From positions 248,001-312,000 of the forward strand of contig JACOUS010000030.1 in NCBI GenBank assembly GCA_016177735.1: a DNA stretch of 64,000 nt, given 5' to 3'. Positions 25,191 through 34,847 of the stretch are shown here, one piece after another. Both the position numbers and the translations under genes were made by a program. This DNA comes from Ignavibacteriales bacterium (GTDB taxonomy: Bacteria > Bacteroidota > Ignavibacteria > Ignavibacteriales > Melioribacteraceae). The notes beneath the pieces are model-generated. The model was not told the origin of the DNA and made no database searches. It was given only the letters and a program-made list of their open reading frames with translations. The number at the start of each line of letters is the position of its first letter. Positions within the stretch are counted from its first letter, which is position 1.

Positions 25191-27776
25191 ATGAAGTATC
25201 TTCCAATAATATTACTAATGTTAATTGCTTGCGCCCTTAACGCGCAGACGGATACTTCATTTGTAAAATCGAAAGCTGATACGATTTCGGTGCATGCAGA
25301 TACACTTGCCGCCGATACTTCCAAATCCGGCAAATCCGATATTGATGCTGTTGTTACTGCAACGGCGAAAGACTCGCTCATTTACGATGTTCGTAACAAA
25401 AAAATGTTTATTTACGGTTCGGGCGATCTAAAATTCAAAACAACACAATTAACTGGCGGTAAAATTTTTGTCGATTACGATAAGAACGAACTCGAAGCAT
25501 TTGGTGTTGAAGACACTGCAGATACTGCAAAATCAAAATTGAAAGACACTCCCGTTTTAAAAGAAGGAACAGACGAATACGAAGGTACATGGCTTCGATA
25601 TAATTTTAGAAATCAGAGCGGATACATTTCTATGGCAAAGAATAAAGAAGAGGATTCACGTTACGAAGGAGAGAAAGTAAAAAAAGTAAACAAGGATACT
25701 TATTTTATTGATGAAGGAATGTTTACCACTTGCGAGGACGACACACCGCACACTTACTTTACTGCTGATGAAATGAAAGTTATTCAAGGAGATAAAATTA
25801 TTGCACGTTGGGTTTTTATGCACATCGGCGGTGTGCCTTTCCCGGTTCCGCTGCCGTTCGGAGTGTTTCCGAATTCTACGGGAAGAAGATCGGGGATTAT
25901 TATTCCAAGTTACGGGCAAGACGCTTCACGCGGTCAATATTTTTATAACTTCGGATATTTTTGGGCGATGAACGATTACATGGATTTAACTTTGAACGGA
26001 GATTTTTATTCTAAAGGAGGATACGGCTTAAGAAGCAGATACCGCTATGCCGTGCGTTATGATTTTTCTGGAAGTTTCGAAGCCGGTTATTCAAAAATAA
26101 AAGTTGGCGAAAGCACCGACCCGGTTTCCAAAAGACAAGATGTGGATAACTGGAGACTTTCGTTGTCTCACAGTCAACAGATTGACCCGACAATGAATCT
26201 TTCTGCTAATCTAAGTTTTCAATCGAGTAATTACTTAAGACAAAACAGTATCAGCTACGATAATCTTTTACAGCAGAGCATTTATTCCACAGCAACTTTT
26301 AACAAACGCTGGGGCGATAACAAAAGTTTGGGTATCAACTACAGCCGCAATCAATATCTCGACAATGGAAATATTGATGAGGTTTTACCGAACATCAGTT
26401 TCAACATGAATACTGTTTATCCTTTTGCGAGAAACGGACAAGCAGCAAGCAGCGATAAAAAATGGTACGAATATTTGGGATATAGTTATTCAGGAAGATT
26501 TTCCAACAACCGGAAAAAAACAAAAGGGAATTTGCAAATACATGGCGGTTTCCAGCATGATCTTTCTTTCAGTGCTTCTCCCAAACTTGGATACTTCAAT
26601 GTTTCGCCAAGTTTTGCTTATCAAGAAAGATGGTACAACAAAAGAATAGAAAAAGAATTTGCTGAAGTAGAAAAAGTAAATTCCGAAACCGGAGCTGTAG
26701 AAAAACACGATACAGTAATTACAAAGGAAATTAAAGAGATAAATTTTGTTCGAACGTTTTCAGCAAGTGTTTCGGCATCGACAAGAATGTACGGTATTTT
26801 CCAGCCGAACGTTTTGGGAATCGAAGCTTTCAGACATACTATTTCACCTTCAATTTCTTACAGATACACACCTGATTTTTCATCCGACACTTGGGGGTAC
26901 TACGGTTCGTATATTGATAAGAACGGCAAAGCCGTAAAGTATAATAAATCCGAAGGGCAGATTTTTGGCGGTCCAGTTAGTGGTGAGGCACAAAGCCTCA
27001 ATTTTTCTGTTTATAATATTTTTGAAATCAAAACAGCAAAAGATCCGAGCGACACAACCAAAAATAAAGAAGCCAATAAAATTCAATTACTGAATTTAGA
27101 CGCCAACTTCTATTATAATTTTGCCGCCGATAGTCTCAAATTGTCTGATCTAAATTTGGGTTACCGTACACAAGTTGGAAACCTACTTAGTTTTTCCGGT
27201 TCGTCATCTTATACTTTTTATGATTATGCCGGTATTAATAAAATTAATAAATATCTTGCCTCTGCCGGAAAAGGTTTGTTCCGCTTAACCAATCTTTATT
27301 TTACAATCTCGGCAAATTTGAGCGGAGAGAAATCCGAAAGTAAAAAAGGGAATGCCAAACAAAGCGGAGAAGACGACGAGTACGCATTCCAAAAAAAGAA
27401 TTACACTTCACTTTACGATCACGAACAAACACCTGATTTCAGCATACCGTGGAATTTGAGTTTGAGTTACACGTACAATGTTTCAAAGCCATCACCCGAT
27501 GCCGGAACTAAATCATCAAGCGTCAATGCAAATCTAAGTTTTAGCCTTACCGAATATTGGAAATTTACTTTGCGCGGTAGTTATGATTTCCAGACGAAAC
27601 AGATCGGTGCACCGCAGATAACAATTTACCGCGACCTCCACGAATGGGAAATGAATTTAGTTTGGAACCCTATCGGCACGTACAGAGGATTTAGATTTGA
27701 GATTCGAATGAAAGCCCCGGAATTTCAAGATCTCAAAGTCACCAAATCCGGCGGTCTCTTTTCCGGCAGAAGGTAA
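25191..27776 (+). CDS. lptD: LptD-like LPS-assembly outer membrane protein
   Basis: 861 residues with signal peptide (IILLMLIACALNAQ). The N-terminal ~60 residues are Asp/Thr/Lys-rich, followed by a jelly-roll OstA-like region (~65-190: MFIYGSGDLKFKTTQLTGG, YRYEGEKVKKVNKDTYFI-type strands), the motif GGVPFPVPLPFGVFP and GIIIPSYG (~220-245), then ~600 residues of aromatic-rich beta strands forming the barrel. LptD, with LptE, places lipopolysaccharide in the outer leaflet; its presence shows a lipopolysaccharide-bearing outer membrane. The loop KKGNAKQSGEDDEYA is low-complexity. Cysteines are few, so the disulfide-controlled maturation of E. coli LptD is unlikely here. Confidence 0.85.
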   Translation: MKYLPIILLMLIACALNAQTDTSFVKSKADTISVHADTLAADTSKSGKSDIDAVVTATAKDSLIYDVRNKKMFIYGSGDLKFKTTQLTGGKIFVDYDKNELEAFGVEDTADTAKSKLKDTPVLKEGTDEYEGTWLRYNFRNQSGYISMAKNKEEDSRYEGEKVKKVNKDTYFIDEGMFTTCEDDTPHTYFTADEMKVIQGDKIIARWVFMHIGGVPFPVPLPFGVFPNSTGRRSGIIIPSYGQDASRGQYFYNFGYFWAMNDYMDLTLNGDFYSKGGYGLRSRYRYAVRYDFSGSFEAGYSKIKVGESTDPVSKRQDVDNWRLSLSHSQQIDPTMNLSANLSFQSSNYLRQNSISYDNLLQQSIYSTATFNKRWGDNKSLGINYSRNQYLDNGNIDEVLPNISFNMNTVYPFARNGQAASSDKKWYEYLGYSYSGRFSNNRKKTKGNLQIHGGFQHDLSFSASPKLGYFNVSPSFAYQERWYNKRIEKEFAEVEKVNSETGAVEKHDTVITKEIKEINFVRTFSASVSASTRMYGIFQPNVLGIEAFRHTISPSISYRYTPDFSSDTWGYYGSYIDKNGKAVKYNKSEGQIFGGPVSGEAQSLNFSVYNIFEIKTAKDPSDTTKNKEANKIQLLNLDANFYYNFAADSLKLSDLNLGYRTQVGNLLSFSGSSSYTFYDYAGINKINKYLASAGKGLFRLTNLYFTISANLSGEKSESKKGNAKQSGEDDEYAFQKKNYTSLYDHEQTPDFSIPWNLSLSYTYNVSKPSPDAGTKSSSVNANLSFSLTEYWKFTLRGSYDFQTKQIGAPQITIYRDLHEWEMNLVWNPIGTYRGFRFEIRMKAPEFQDLKVTKSGGLFSGRR

Positions 27777-28082
27777 TTTCTTTTCCTCAAGTTTTGTTTC
27801 TACCATTTCAAACTATTCTTCTTTTATCGTTTCTATTGTTAGAAAAAATTTAGATAATACTTGACAAAGTCATAAATTATCATTTTCTTCGCACTGTTTT
27901 TCCTAAATTATTAAAGTACATAAGTTGCTTTGACGTAGTAAATAAGGCGAGAACACCGCCGCATCTTATTAATTCCAGTTTGTAATTATATCGTAAAATC
28001 AAAAGAGAAGAAAAATCGCAGTGGGCTGCTAAGTTTTATAAACGGGGGAATTTTTTTTTATTAAAAAGGGAGGTAATCTATA
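27777..28082. other. 306 bp gap upstream of first amt gene
   Basis: AT-rich, no ORF. TTGACA occurs at 27861-27866 without a convincing -10 at the right spacing. No sigma-54 motif, hairpin terminator or known riboswitch was recognised. The last bases (AAAGGGAGG, 28065-28073) are the ribosome-binding site of the amt gene. Confidence 0.5.
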
Positions 28083-29381
28083 ATGGAAAACAAAATAATA
28101 TTTGATACAATGTGGGTTTTGTTTACGGCGATGCTTGTGTTTTTTATGAATCTCGGATTTGCACTTGTAGAATCGGGATTTGCACAAAGTAAAAATGCCG
28201 TGAATATTCTCTCGAAAAATTTTATTGTGTTTGCCGTTTCATCGCTTGCTTTTTGGGTAATTGGCTGGGGATTGATGTTTGGCGATGGCAGCAGTTTTAT
28301 CGGATTGAACGGTTTGCTTGGTCTCGGTGGAAGCGATAACAGTCCGGCAACCGGAGATGCATATTCCGGAATTTATTCTGCAATGAGCTGGGCAACGGTA
28401 CCGTTGCTTGCAAAATTTTTCTTTCAACTTGTGTTTGCGGGAACAGCAGCAACAATTGTTTCCGGTGCAGTTGCAGAGAGAATTAAATACATCGCTTTTA
28501 TAGTTTTCTCATTTGTACTAGTTGCAATAATGTACCCGATTACCGGTCACTGGATTTGGGGCGGCGGCTGGCTTGCTCAACTCGGTTTTTGGGATTTTGC
28601 CGGGTCAACTGTTGTGCACTCTGTCGGCGGCTGGGCAGCGCTCACCGGCGCAATTATTCTCGGACCTCGTATTGGAAAATATAAAGGCGGAAAAGTTTTT
28701 CCGATTCCCGGTCACAACATGACTTCCGCTACAATTGGAGTTTTGGTTCTTTGGCTTGGCTGGTTTGGTTTTAATCCCGGAAGTACAATGGCGGCAGACC
28801 CCGAAGCTATTGCTCGAATTTGTATTACGACAAACAGTGCCGCTATTGCCGGTATATTAACATCAACTGCAGTCGCATGGATTGTTCTCGGCAAACCTGA
28901 TTTAAGCATGACGATTAACGGATGTCTTGCCGGTTTGGTTGCTGTAACTGCCGGATGTGCTTATGTAAGCGTTGGAAGCTCGCTGATTATTGGAGCTGTT
29001 GCCGGTGTAATTGTTGTTTTTGCTGTAATTGGTTTTGATAAATTAAAAATTGACGATCCGGTTGGTGCTCTCGCCGTGCATCTCGTCAACGGTGTTTTCG
29101 GAACATTGGCAGTTGGTCTTTTTGCACAAGATGTTTTTATGCCCGGTACTACCGGCAACGGACTTTTCTTCGGCGGCGGCTTTACATTGCTTATTAATCA
29201 ATTGATCGGTGTTATTTCTGTGGGCGCGTTTACTTTTGTTGTTTCATTTGTTGTTTGGACTGTTTTGAAAAAAACTATCGGCATTCGTGTTTCCGAGAAA
29301 GAAGAACTTGAGGGACTCGATGTTGGCGAACATGGTATGGAAGCATATCCTGATTTTGAAAAAATACCTACGAGAATATAA
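28083..29381 (+). CDS. amt: Ammonium transporter (Amt/MEP/Rh), without signal peptide
   Basis: 432 residues with eleven predicted membrane helices. The twin pore histidines are in STVVHSVGGWAALTGA and GALAVHLVNGVFGTLAVG; also visible are the family motifs MWVLFTAMLVFFMNLGFALVE at the start (periplasmic gate helix) and GHNMTSATIGVLVLWLGWFGFNPGS. It imports ammonium across the inner membrane. glnK follows 68 bp downstream, the usual amt-glnK pairing in which PII blocks the transporter at high nitrogen. It is only moderately similar to the second Amt at 30331 and shorter, so the two are not recent duplicates. Confidence 0.95.
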   Translation: MENKIIFDTMWVLFTAMLVFFMNLGFALVESGFAQSKNAVNILSKNFIVFAVSSLAFWVIGWGLMFGDGSSFIGLNGLLGLGGSDNSPATGDAYSGIYSAMSWATVPLLAKFFFQLVFAGTAATIVSGAVAERIKYIAFIVFSFVLVAIMYPITGHWIWGGGWLAQLGFWDFAGSTVVHSVGGWAALTGAIILGPRIGKYKGGKVFPIPGHNMTSATIGVLVLWLGWFGFNPGSTMAADPEAIARICITTNSAAIAGILTSTAVAWIVLGKPDLSMTINGCLAGLVAVTAGCAYVSVGSSLIIGAVAGVIVVFAVIGFDKLKIDDPVGALAVHLVNGVFGTLAVGLFAQDVFMPGTTGNGLFFGGGFTLLINQLIGVISVGAFTFVVSFVVWTVLKKTIGIRVSEKEELEGLDVGEHGMEAYPDFEKIPTRI

Positions 29382-29446
29382 TCTTAAATGTTATGCTGGC
29401 ATTTAACACAATTTTGAAAAAGAATAATAAAAAAACAACGAGGTAA

Positions 29447-29788
<342 letters not shown>

Positions 29789-29853
29789 AAAAAAAATATT
29801 CCTCAGGAAAGTTACAACCAACACAATGCCTCCTCTTTGTTCGAGTTGTTTTT

Positions 29854-29889
29854 AGCCCGGTTGAGATGTGAAGTCCGCCGGGCTTTTTC
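29854..29889 (+). terminator. Intrinsic terminator after glnK copy 1
   Basis: AGCCCGG (29854-29860) pairs with CCGGGCT (29878-29884), then TTTTC. Between the stop and this stem lies a stretch conserved with glnK copy 2 (TTCCTCAGGAA palindrome, CCTCCTCTTTGTTCGAG). Confidence 0.85.
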
Positions 29890-30123
29890 ATTTATCAAAA
29901 CGGAATAACAATTCTAATTCACGAACTGTAATAAACTAACCGCTAAAAAATTTTTTGTACAAAACCGTTTCCCCGCTTGCATCATTCGAAATAATTATTA
30001 TATTTGCGGTTAGAAACCTAAATAATTTAGGGAAATTCACCAAACACAAGAAATAATTAAGGTAATATTAGGTTACCTACTTACTATGATGATTTTTTGC
30101 ATAAAATATAATAGATGTAACAA

Positions 30124-30211
30124 GAGTAGTCCGGTTGAAAAACAAAATTCGTTACCGGGTGATGCACTCTCCCGAAACTACTTCAGTAGAATAATAAGAC
30201 GTGAGTAGTCC
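30124..30211 (+). ncRNA. Candidate structured leader upstream of second amt
   Basis: Within the 542 bp gap 29789-30330. AGTAGT (30125-30130) pairs with ACTACT (30177-30182) and the adjoining CCGGT (30131-30135) with ACCGG (30154-30158). CGGG (30156-30159) could instead pair with CCCG (30171-30174). GAGTAGTCC is repeated at 30124-30132 and 30203-30211, so ACTACT has two possible partners. This looks like a possible two-state RNA, but no known riboswitch class is recognised and the promoter is not located. The rest of the gap is AT-rich with no ORF. Confidence 0.3.
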
Positions 30212-30330
30212 TTCCGATTGATCATTTTATTAAAATGCTATTTATCGAAAGATCACTGTTCCAAGTGAGTAAGAAAAGAATATTTAATAATCATAAGTGA
30301 ATAACTATTAACTATAAATAAGGAGATAAT

Positions 30331-31860
30331 ATGAAAGGAAATAATATTACAGCTCTTCTTCTGTTTATCTTTTTGCTGCTTGTTGTAATTGCACCTTCAA
30401 ATTCATTTGCCGATCCGGATCCATCCGGTGCGAACACCGGAACCATTAATGATGTACCGGCGGCTACAGCCGGTCAACCAACAGTTGAAGAAGTTGGTGC
30501 TGTTGCCGGGCACAATAAAATATCCATAAACATTATGTGGACTCTCGTTGCCGGGTTTCTCGTAATGTTTATGCAAGCCGGATTTGCAATGGTTGAAACC
30601 GGTTTTACTCGTGCAAAAAACGTTGCCCACACAATGGGAATGAATTTTCTTGTTTATGCAATCGGAATGATCGGATTTTGGATCAGCGGTTTTGCATTCA
30701 TGTTTGGCGGTGTAGGTGCAATTGGTGCACTTGGCGGTACACCCGGTTTGAACAGTATGTTTTCAATCGAGTTGTTCGGCAAAACATTTGAACTCGTTGG
30801 GTATAGCGGGTTCTTTTTGAACAATGCGGTTTATGATGTTGGTGTGTTCACGCTATTTTTATTCCAGATGGTATTTATGGATACAACAGCAACAATTCCG
30901 ACCGGCTCGATGGCTGAGAGGTGGAAATTCACAGCGTTTATTATATATGGATTTTTTATTTCAATGATTGTTTACCCGTTGTTCGGAAACTGGGTATGGG
31001 GTGGCGGCTGGCTTGCAGACCTCGGTGTAAATTTCGGATTGGGTCACGGTCATGTTGATTTTGCCGGTTCATCGGTTGTTCACCTGGTTGGCGGTGTTGC
31101 AGCACTTGCCGGCGCAATTGTAATTGGACCGAGAATCGGAAAGTATACGAGAGACGGAAAAGTAAATGCAATTCCGGGTCATAATATTCCGATGGCTATG
31201 GTAGGAACGTTTATTCTTGCTTTCGGATGGTTTGGCTTTAATGCCGGCTCAACATTAGCGGGTACAGATCTAAGAATTGGAGTTGTTGCAACAAATACAA
31301 TGATCGCTTCCGGTGCGGGTGCTCTTGTCGCAACTATTTTTATGCTTATCAAATTCAAGAAACCTGATCCAAGTATGATGGCTAACGGACTGCTTGCCGG
31401 TTTGGTTGCAATTACAGCGCCGTGTGCGTTTGTTAATTCATGGGCATCGTTTGTGATTGGTGCAATTGCCGGCGTACTTGTAGTAGCCGCAGTTTTCTTT
31501 ATCGATCACAAATTGCATATTGATGATCCGGTTGGTGCTGTTGCTGTTCACGGCGTTAACGGTGCGTGGGGCGTTTTATCGCTTGGACTTTTTGCAGACG
31601 GTTCTTACGGTGACGGATGGAACGGTGTTGCCGGAGGTGTTAAAGGTTTGTTCTACGGAGACGGCGGACAGTTTGCTGCTCAGCTTATCGGTACACTAAC
31701 ATGTATTATATTTGTTTTTGCTCTGATGTACGGTTTCTTCAAAATTCAACACAAGTTGTTTGGTATTAGAGTTAATGCCGAAGATGAAGTTGAAGGACTC
31801 GATACGCCTGAGATGGGTGTTCTCGGTTACGATTATTCGAGCGGACCCGAACAGAAATAA
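30331..31860 (+). CDS. amt: Ammonium transporter with N-terminal signal and linker
   Basis: 509 residues, AAGGAGA upstream. A signal peptide (LLLFIFLLLVVIAPSNSFA) and ~45-residue Ala/Pro/Thr/Gly-rich linker precede eleven membrane helices, as in E. coli-type AmtB, which is also made with a signal sequence. Pore histidines lie in GSSVVHLVGGVAALAGA and VAVHGVNGAWGVLSLG. The C-terminal tail (GIRVNAEDEVEGLDTPEMG) is the GlnK-contacting region. A porin gene and glnK copy 2 follow, giving an amt-porin-glnK unit that probably handles ammonium from the outer membrane inwards. A possible structured leader precedes it. Confidence 0.95.
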   Translation: MKGNNITALLLFIFLLLVVIAPSNSFADPDPSGANTGTINDVPAATAGQPTVEEVGAVAGHNKISINIMWTLVAGFLVMFMQAGFAMVETGFTRAKNVAHTMGMNFLVYAIGMIGFWISGFAFMFGGVGAIGALGGTPGLNSMFSIELFGKTFELVGYSGFFLNNAVYDVGVFTLFLFQMVFMDTTATIPTGSMAERWKFTAFIIYGFFISMIVYPLFGNWVWGGGWLADLGVNFGLGHGHVDFAGSSVVHLVGGVAALAGAIVIGPRIGKYTRDGKVNAIPGHNIPMAMVGTFILAFGWFGFNAGSTLAGTDLRIGVVATNTMIASGAGALVATIFMLIKFKKPDPSMMANGLLAGLVAITAPCAFVNSWASFVIGAIAGVLVVAAVFFIDHKLHIDDPVGAVAVHGVNGAWGVLSLGLFADGSYGDGWNGVAGGVKGLFYGDGGQFAAQLIGTLTCIIFVFALMYGFFKIQHKLFGIRVNAEDEVEGLDTPEMGVLGYDYSSGPEQK

Positions 31861-31933
31861 TTCCTTTTTTGAAAATTCATTAGTGATAAATAACTGAACA
31901 AAAATTAATTTGTAAATAAAAAGGAGTATTCAT

Positions 31934-32656
31934 ATGAAATCGTATGTTATAAAATTTTTCGGTATTAGTCTTCTATTCTTGCTTGTAAGTTTAAGTTCTA
32001 CATCAGCGCAGTCAATATCTGTTAATGCGGATTTTGTAAGCAGATACATCTGGCGCGGTATTGATTTGGGCGCGAATACACCAAGTCTTCAACCAAGCGT
32101 TAAATTAACTGCCGGAGGATTGACAGCTGGATTTTGGGGCGCGTATGCTTTTTCAAACTCGGACGCATTGGAAGAAATTGATTTATACGCAAGTTATTCT
32201 TTTGCCTTAGCAGAATCAGGTACATTAAGTGTGGGTCTTACAGACTATATGAATCCGAACAGCGGCACTAAAATTGGAAATATTCATAATCATAATGATG
32301 AAAAAGGTCCCGGCGCTCATTTTGTTGAATTAAATGCCGGATATACAGGACCGGAAAGTTTTCCAATCTCATTGAGCTTTAATACGTTTCTTTATAATGT
32401 GGCGGAAAACCCGATCTATTTTCAAGTTGGATATGCAACTGCACTTGATGGAGTTGGTCTGAACTTATTCGTGGGTGGTACACCGGGCGAAGACGGCGGG
32501 TATTACGGCGCTACTGATTTCAGCATTATTAATGTTGGCTTCACTGCTACAAGAAGCATTAAAATCAGCGATAGTTTCAGTGTGCCGATTTTTGGTTCGG
32601 TTATTCTTAATCCGGCTTCCGAAAACCTATTTTATGTTTTAGGATTTAGTTTGTAA
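31934..32656 (+). CDS. TorF-family putative outer membrane porin
   Basis: 240 residues, AAAAGGAG upstream, signal peptide (ISLLFLLVSLSSTSAQ). Then alternating beta strands beginning VNADFVSRYIWRGIDLGANTPSLQP, a hallmark of the TorF/Gcw_chp family, and ending with a C-terminal aromatic strand FYVLGFSL. The small barrel size fits the family. It lies between the second amt and the second glnK, an order also met in other bacteria, so it may help ammonium or amines cross the outer membrane; this role is inferred from location. Confidence 0.85.
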   Translation: MKSYVIKFFGISLLFLLVSLSSTSAQSISVNADFVSRYIWRGIDLGANTPSLQPSVKLTAGGLTAGFWGAYAFSNSDALEEIDLYASYSFALAESGTLSVGLTDYMNPNSGTKIGNIHNHNDEKGPGAHFVELNAGYTGPESFPISLSFNTFLYNVAENPIYFQVGYATALDGVGLNLFVGGTPGEDGGYYGATDFSIINVGFTATRSIKISDSFSVPIFGSVILNPASENLFYVLGFSL

Positions 32657-32704
32657 TTTGAAGCCGAAGCCCGAAAAAATATTAAAAAGAAAACAACGAG
32701 GTAA

Positions 32705-33046
<342 letters not shown>

Positions 33047-33111
33047 AAAAAATATTCCTCAGGAAAGTCACAACCGACACAATGCCTCCTCTTTGTTCGA
33101 GTTGTTAATTG

Positions 33112-33136
33112 CCCGGCAGCAATGCCGGGTTTTTTA
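33112..33136 (+). terminator. Intrinsic terminator after glnK copy 2
   Basis: CCCGGCA (33112-33118), loop GCAA, TGCCGGG (33123-33129), then six T residues. It is different in sequence from the copy 1 terminator and marks the place where the duplicated block ends. Confidence 0.9.
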
Positions 33137-33190
33137 TGAACTATTTTTTTGAGTATGTTGTAATAGAATGAAAGATAATTCTGATTTTGT

Positions 33191-34435
33191 ATGCCACTGA
33201 AGAAAGTTGTAATCATCGGCGGAGGTTTCGGAGGTTTGACTGCCGCCAAAGAATTAAAAAATGCAAATCTCGATATCACACTGATTGACAAAACGAATCA
33301 TCATTTATTTCAACCGCTTCTTTATCAAGTTGCAACGGCGGCTCTTTCTCCGGCAGATGTTGCCGCACCGATCCGGGCAATATTGAACAAACAAAAAAAC
33401 ATCCGCGTAATTATGGGCGAAGTAAACCGAATCGATACTTCATCAAAAAAAGTTTTTCTCAACGGCGATGCCTTCGATTACGATTATTTGATTACCGCAG
33501 TCGGTTCGCGCCACTCATATTTTGGAAATGATAAGTGGGAAAAATTTGCGCCCGGTTTAAAAACAATTAATGATGCATTGAAACTCCGCGAGAAAATTCT
33601 TCTCTCGTTTGAAAAAGCAGAACGGCTAAACGACGAAAAAGAAATTAAGAAACAGATGACGTTTGTTATTGTCGGCGGCGGACCGACCGGCGTTGAACTT
33701 GCCGGTGCAATTGCTGAGATTGCGCGTGTAACAATGTTGAAAGATTTCAGGAAAATTAATCCGGCAAAAACAAAAATAATTTTGGTTGAAGCGCTCGATA
33801 GATTACTAACCGCATTCGATCGGCAGCTGAGTGCAAAGGCAAATGAATCTTTGGAAGAACTCGGTGTAACAGTTTTGTTGAACAGACGTGTTGTTGATAT
33901 TAACGAACGCGGCGTTCAATTCGAAAATGAAATGATTGAAACGCCGAATGTTATTTGGGCTGCCGGCAATACAATCCCGTCAATTGTCAGCTCGTTAAAT
34001 TCCGAAACGGATAGAGCCGGAAGAGCAATTGTTGAAAATGATTGCTCGCTCAAAAATCATCCGGAAATTTTTGTAATTGGCGATGCGGCTTTGTTTATCG
34101 AGAACGGGAAACCGTTGCCGGGAATTGCACCGGCCGCAATTCAACAAGGAAGATATGTTGCAAAAATTATTGCAAATGGAATTCCAAAAGAGGGGAGAAA
34201 ACCTTTTAAATATTTTGATAAAGGAATTCTTGCAACAATCGGGAAAGCGAAAGCGGTGATGCAAATCGGCGGCGTGAAAGCATCCGGATGGTTCGCGTGG
34301 ATTGCGTGGGTGTTTGTTCACATTTTATATTTGATCGGGTTCCGCAACCGTTACAAAGTTTTGGCAGAATGGATTTGGCTTTACGTTACCAATCGCCACG
34401 GGATAAGATTGATTACACAAAAAACGGAAATGTAA
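33191..34435 (+). CDS. ndh: Type II NADH dehydrogenase (NDH-2) family protein
   Basis: 414 residues. FAD site VVIIGGGFGGLTAAKEL (residues ~6-22), Q-loop LFQPLLYQVATAAL (~42-55) typical of NDH-2, NAD site FVIVGGGPTGVELAGAIAE (~159-177), FVIGDAA (~296) and quinone-site motif APAAIQQGRYVA (~316). The C-terminal part contains an amphipathic or membrane stretch WFAWIAWVFVHILYLIGF (~370-387) for monotopic binding at the inner membrane. It oxidises NADH and reduces quinone without proton pumping. Monocistronic; a transposase remnant on the other strand abuts its 3' end. Confidence 0.9.
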   Translation: MPLKKVVIIGGGFGGLTAAKELKNANLDITLIDKTNHHLFQPLLYQVATAALSPADVAAPIRAILNKQKNIRVIMGEVNRIDTSSKKVFLNGDAFDYDYLITAVGSRHSYFGNDKWEKFAPGLKTINDALKLREKILLSFEKAERLNDEKEIKKQMTFVIVGGGPTGVELAGAIAEIARVTMLKDFRKINPAKTKIILVEALDRLLTAFDRQLSAKANESLEELGVTVLLNRRVVDINERGVQFENEMIETPNVIWAAGNTIPSIVSSLNSETDRAGRAIVENDCSLKNHPEIFVIGDAALFIENGKPLPGIAPAAIQQGRYVAKIIANGIPKEGRKPFKYFDKGILATIGKAKAVMQIGGVKASGWFAWIAWVFVHILYLIGFRNRYKVLAEWIWLYVTNRHGIRLITQKTEM

Positions 34436-34746
34436 AAAAAAAATAGTACGATGCAGTATGTATTTGTAAGGGCACGGCATGCCGTGCCCCTACCATTAAT
34501 GATAATAATTCCATGAACATGATTTGGCATGATGACGTAATAATCTATTTCTGTTTGAGGGAAATGTGCCGGAATATTTTGCCGGCATTCATCAGCAATT
34601 TTACCAAAAAGATTCAACTCCATCTTTCCATTTCTTATTCTCCCGAACGAATACTTACGCTCATCGGTACAAATGGTTACGTAATACCACCATGGTGTTG
34701 TATAATCAAATTCTTTTAATCGGATTGAGCGCCGGTTGAATTCCAT
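34436..34746 (-). pseudogene. Truncated REP-associated (Y1/RAYT-type) transposase
   Basis: From ATG 34746 the N-terminal ~85 residues match the TnpA_REP/Y1 family: PWWYYVTICTDERKYSFG and the HUH motif in IMPNHVHGIII. The frame then runs into a perfect palindrome translated GRGTACRA and on into the 3' end of the ndh gene. The downstream half with the catalytic tyrosine is missing, so it is a non-functional fragment. Such single-strand transposases act on REP-like palindromes, and the palindrome at the break is notable in view of related repeats in other gaps. Confidence 0.8.
34470..34489. repeat. 20 bp perfect palindrome at the break of the RAYT fragment
   Basis: GGGCACGGCATGCCGTGCCC, followed by CTAC after one C, as the other dispersed palindromes at 12071 and 22323 end CTCTAC. 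It lies inside the reading frame of the transposase remnant. Confidence 0.8.
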
Positions 34747-34847
34747 TTAATAACCTATTTAAAAATCATATCTGTGAAATCCATTGATACTATCCGTCAT
34801 TTTTTTACGGGTCATCGTCATTCTATTAAAATCCAAAACCATAATTT

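Noticed and set aside
29396-29416. TGGCATTTAACAC considered as a sigma-54 promoter for glnK copy 1
   Set aside because: No GC at the required ten-base spacing from GG.
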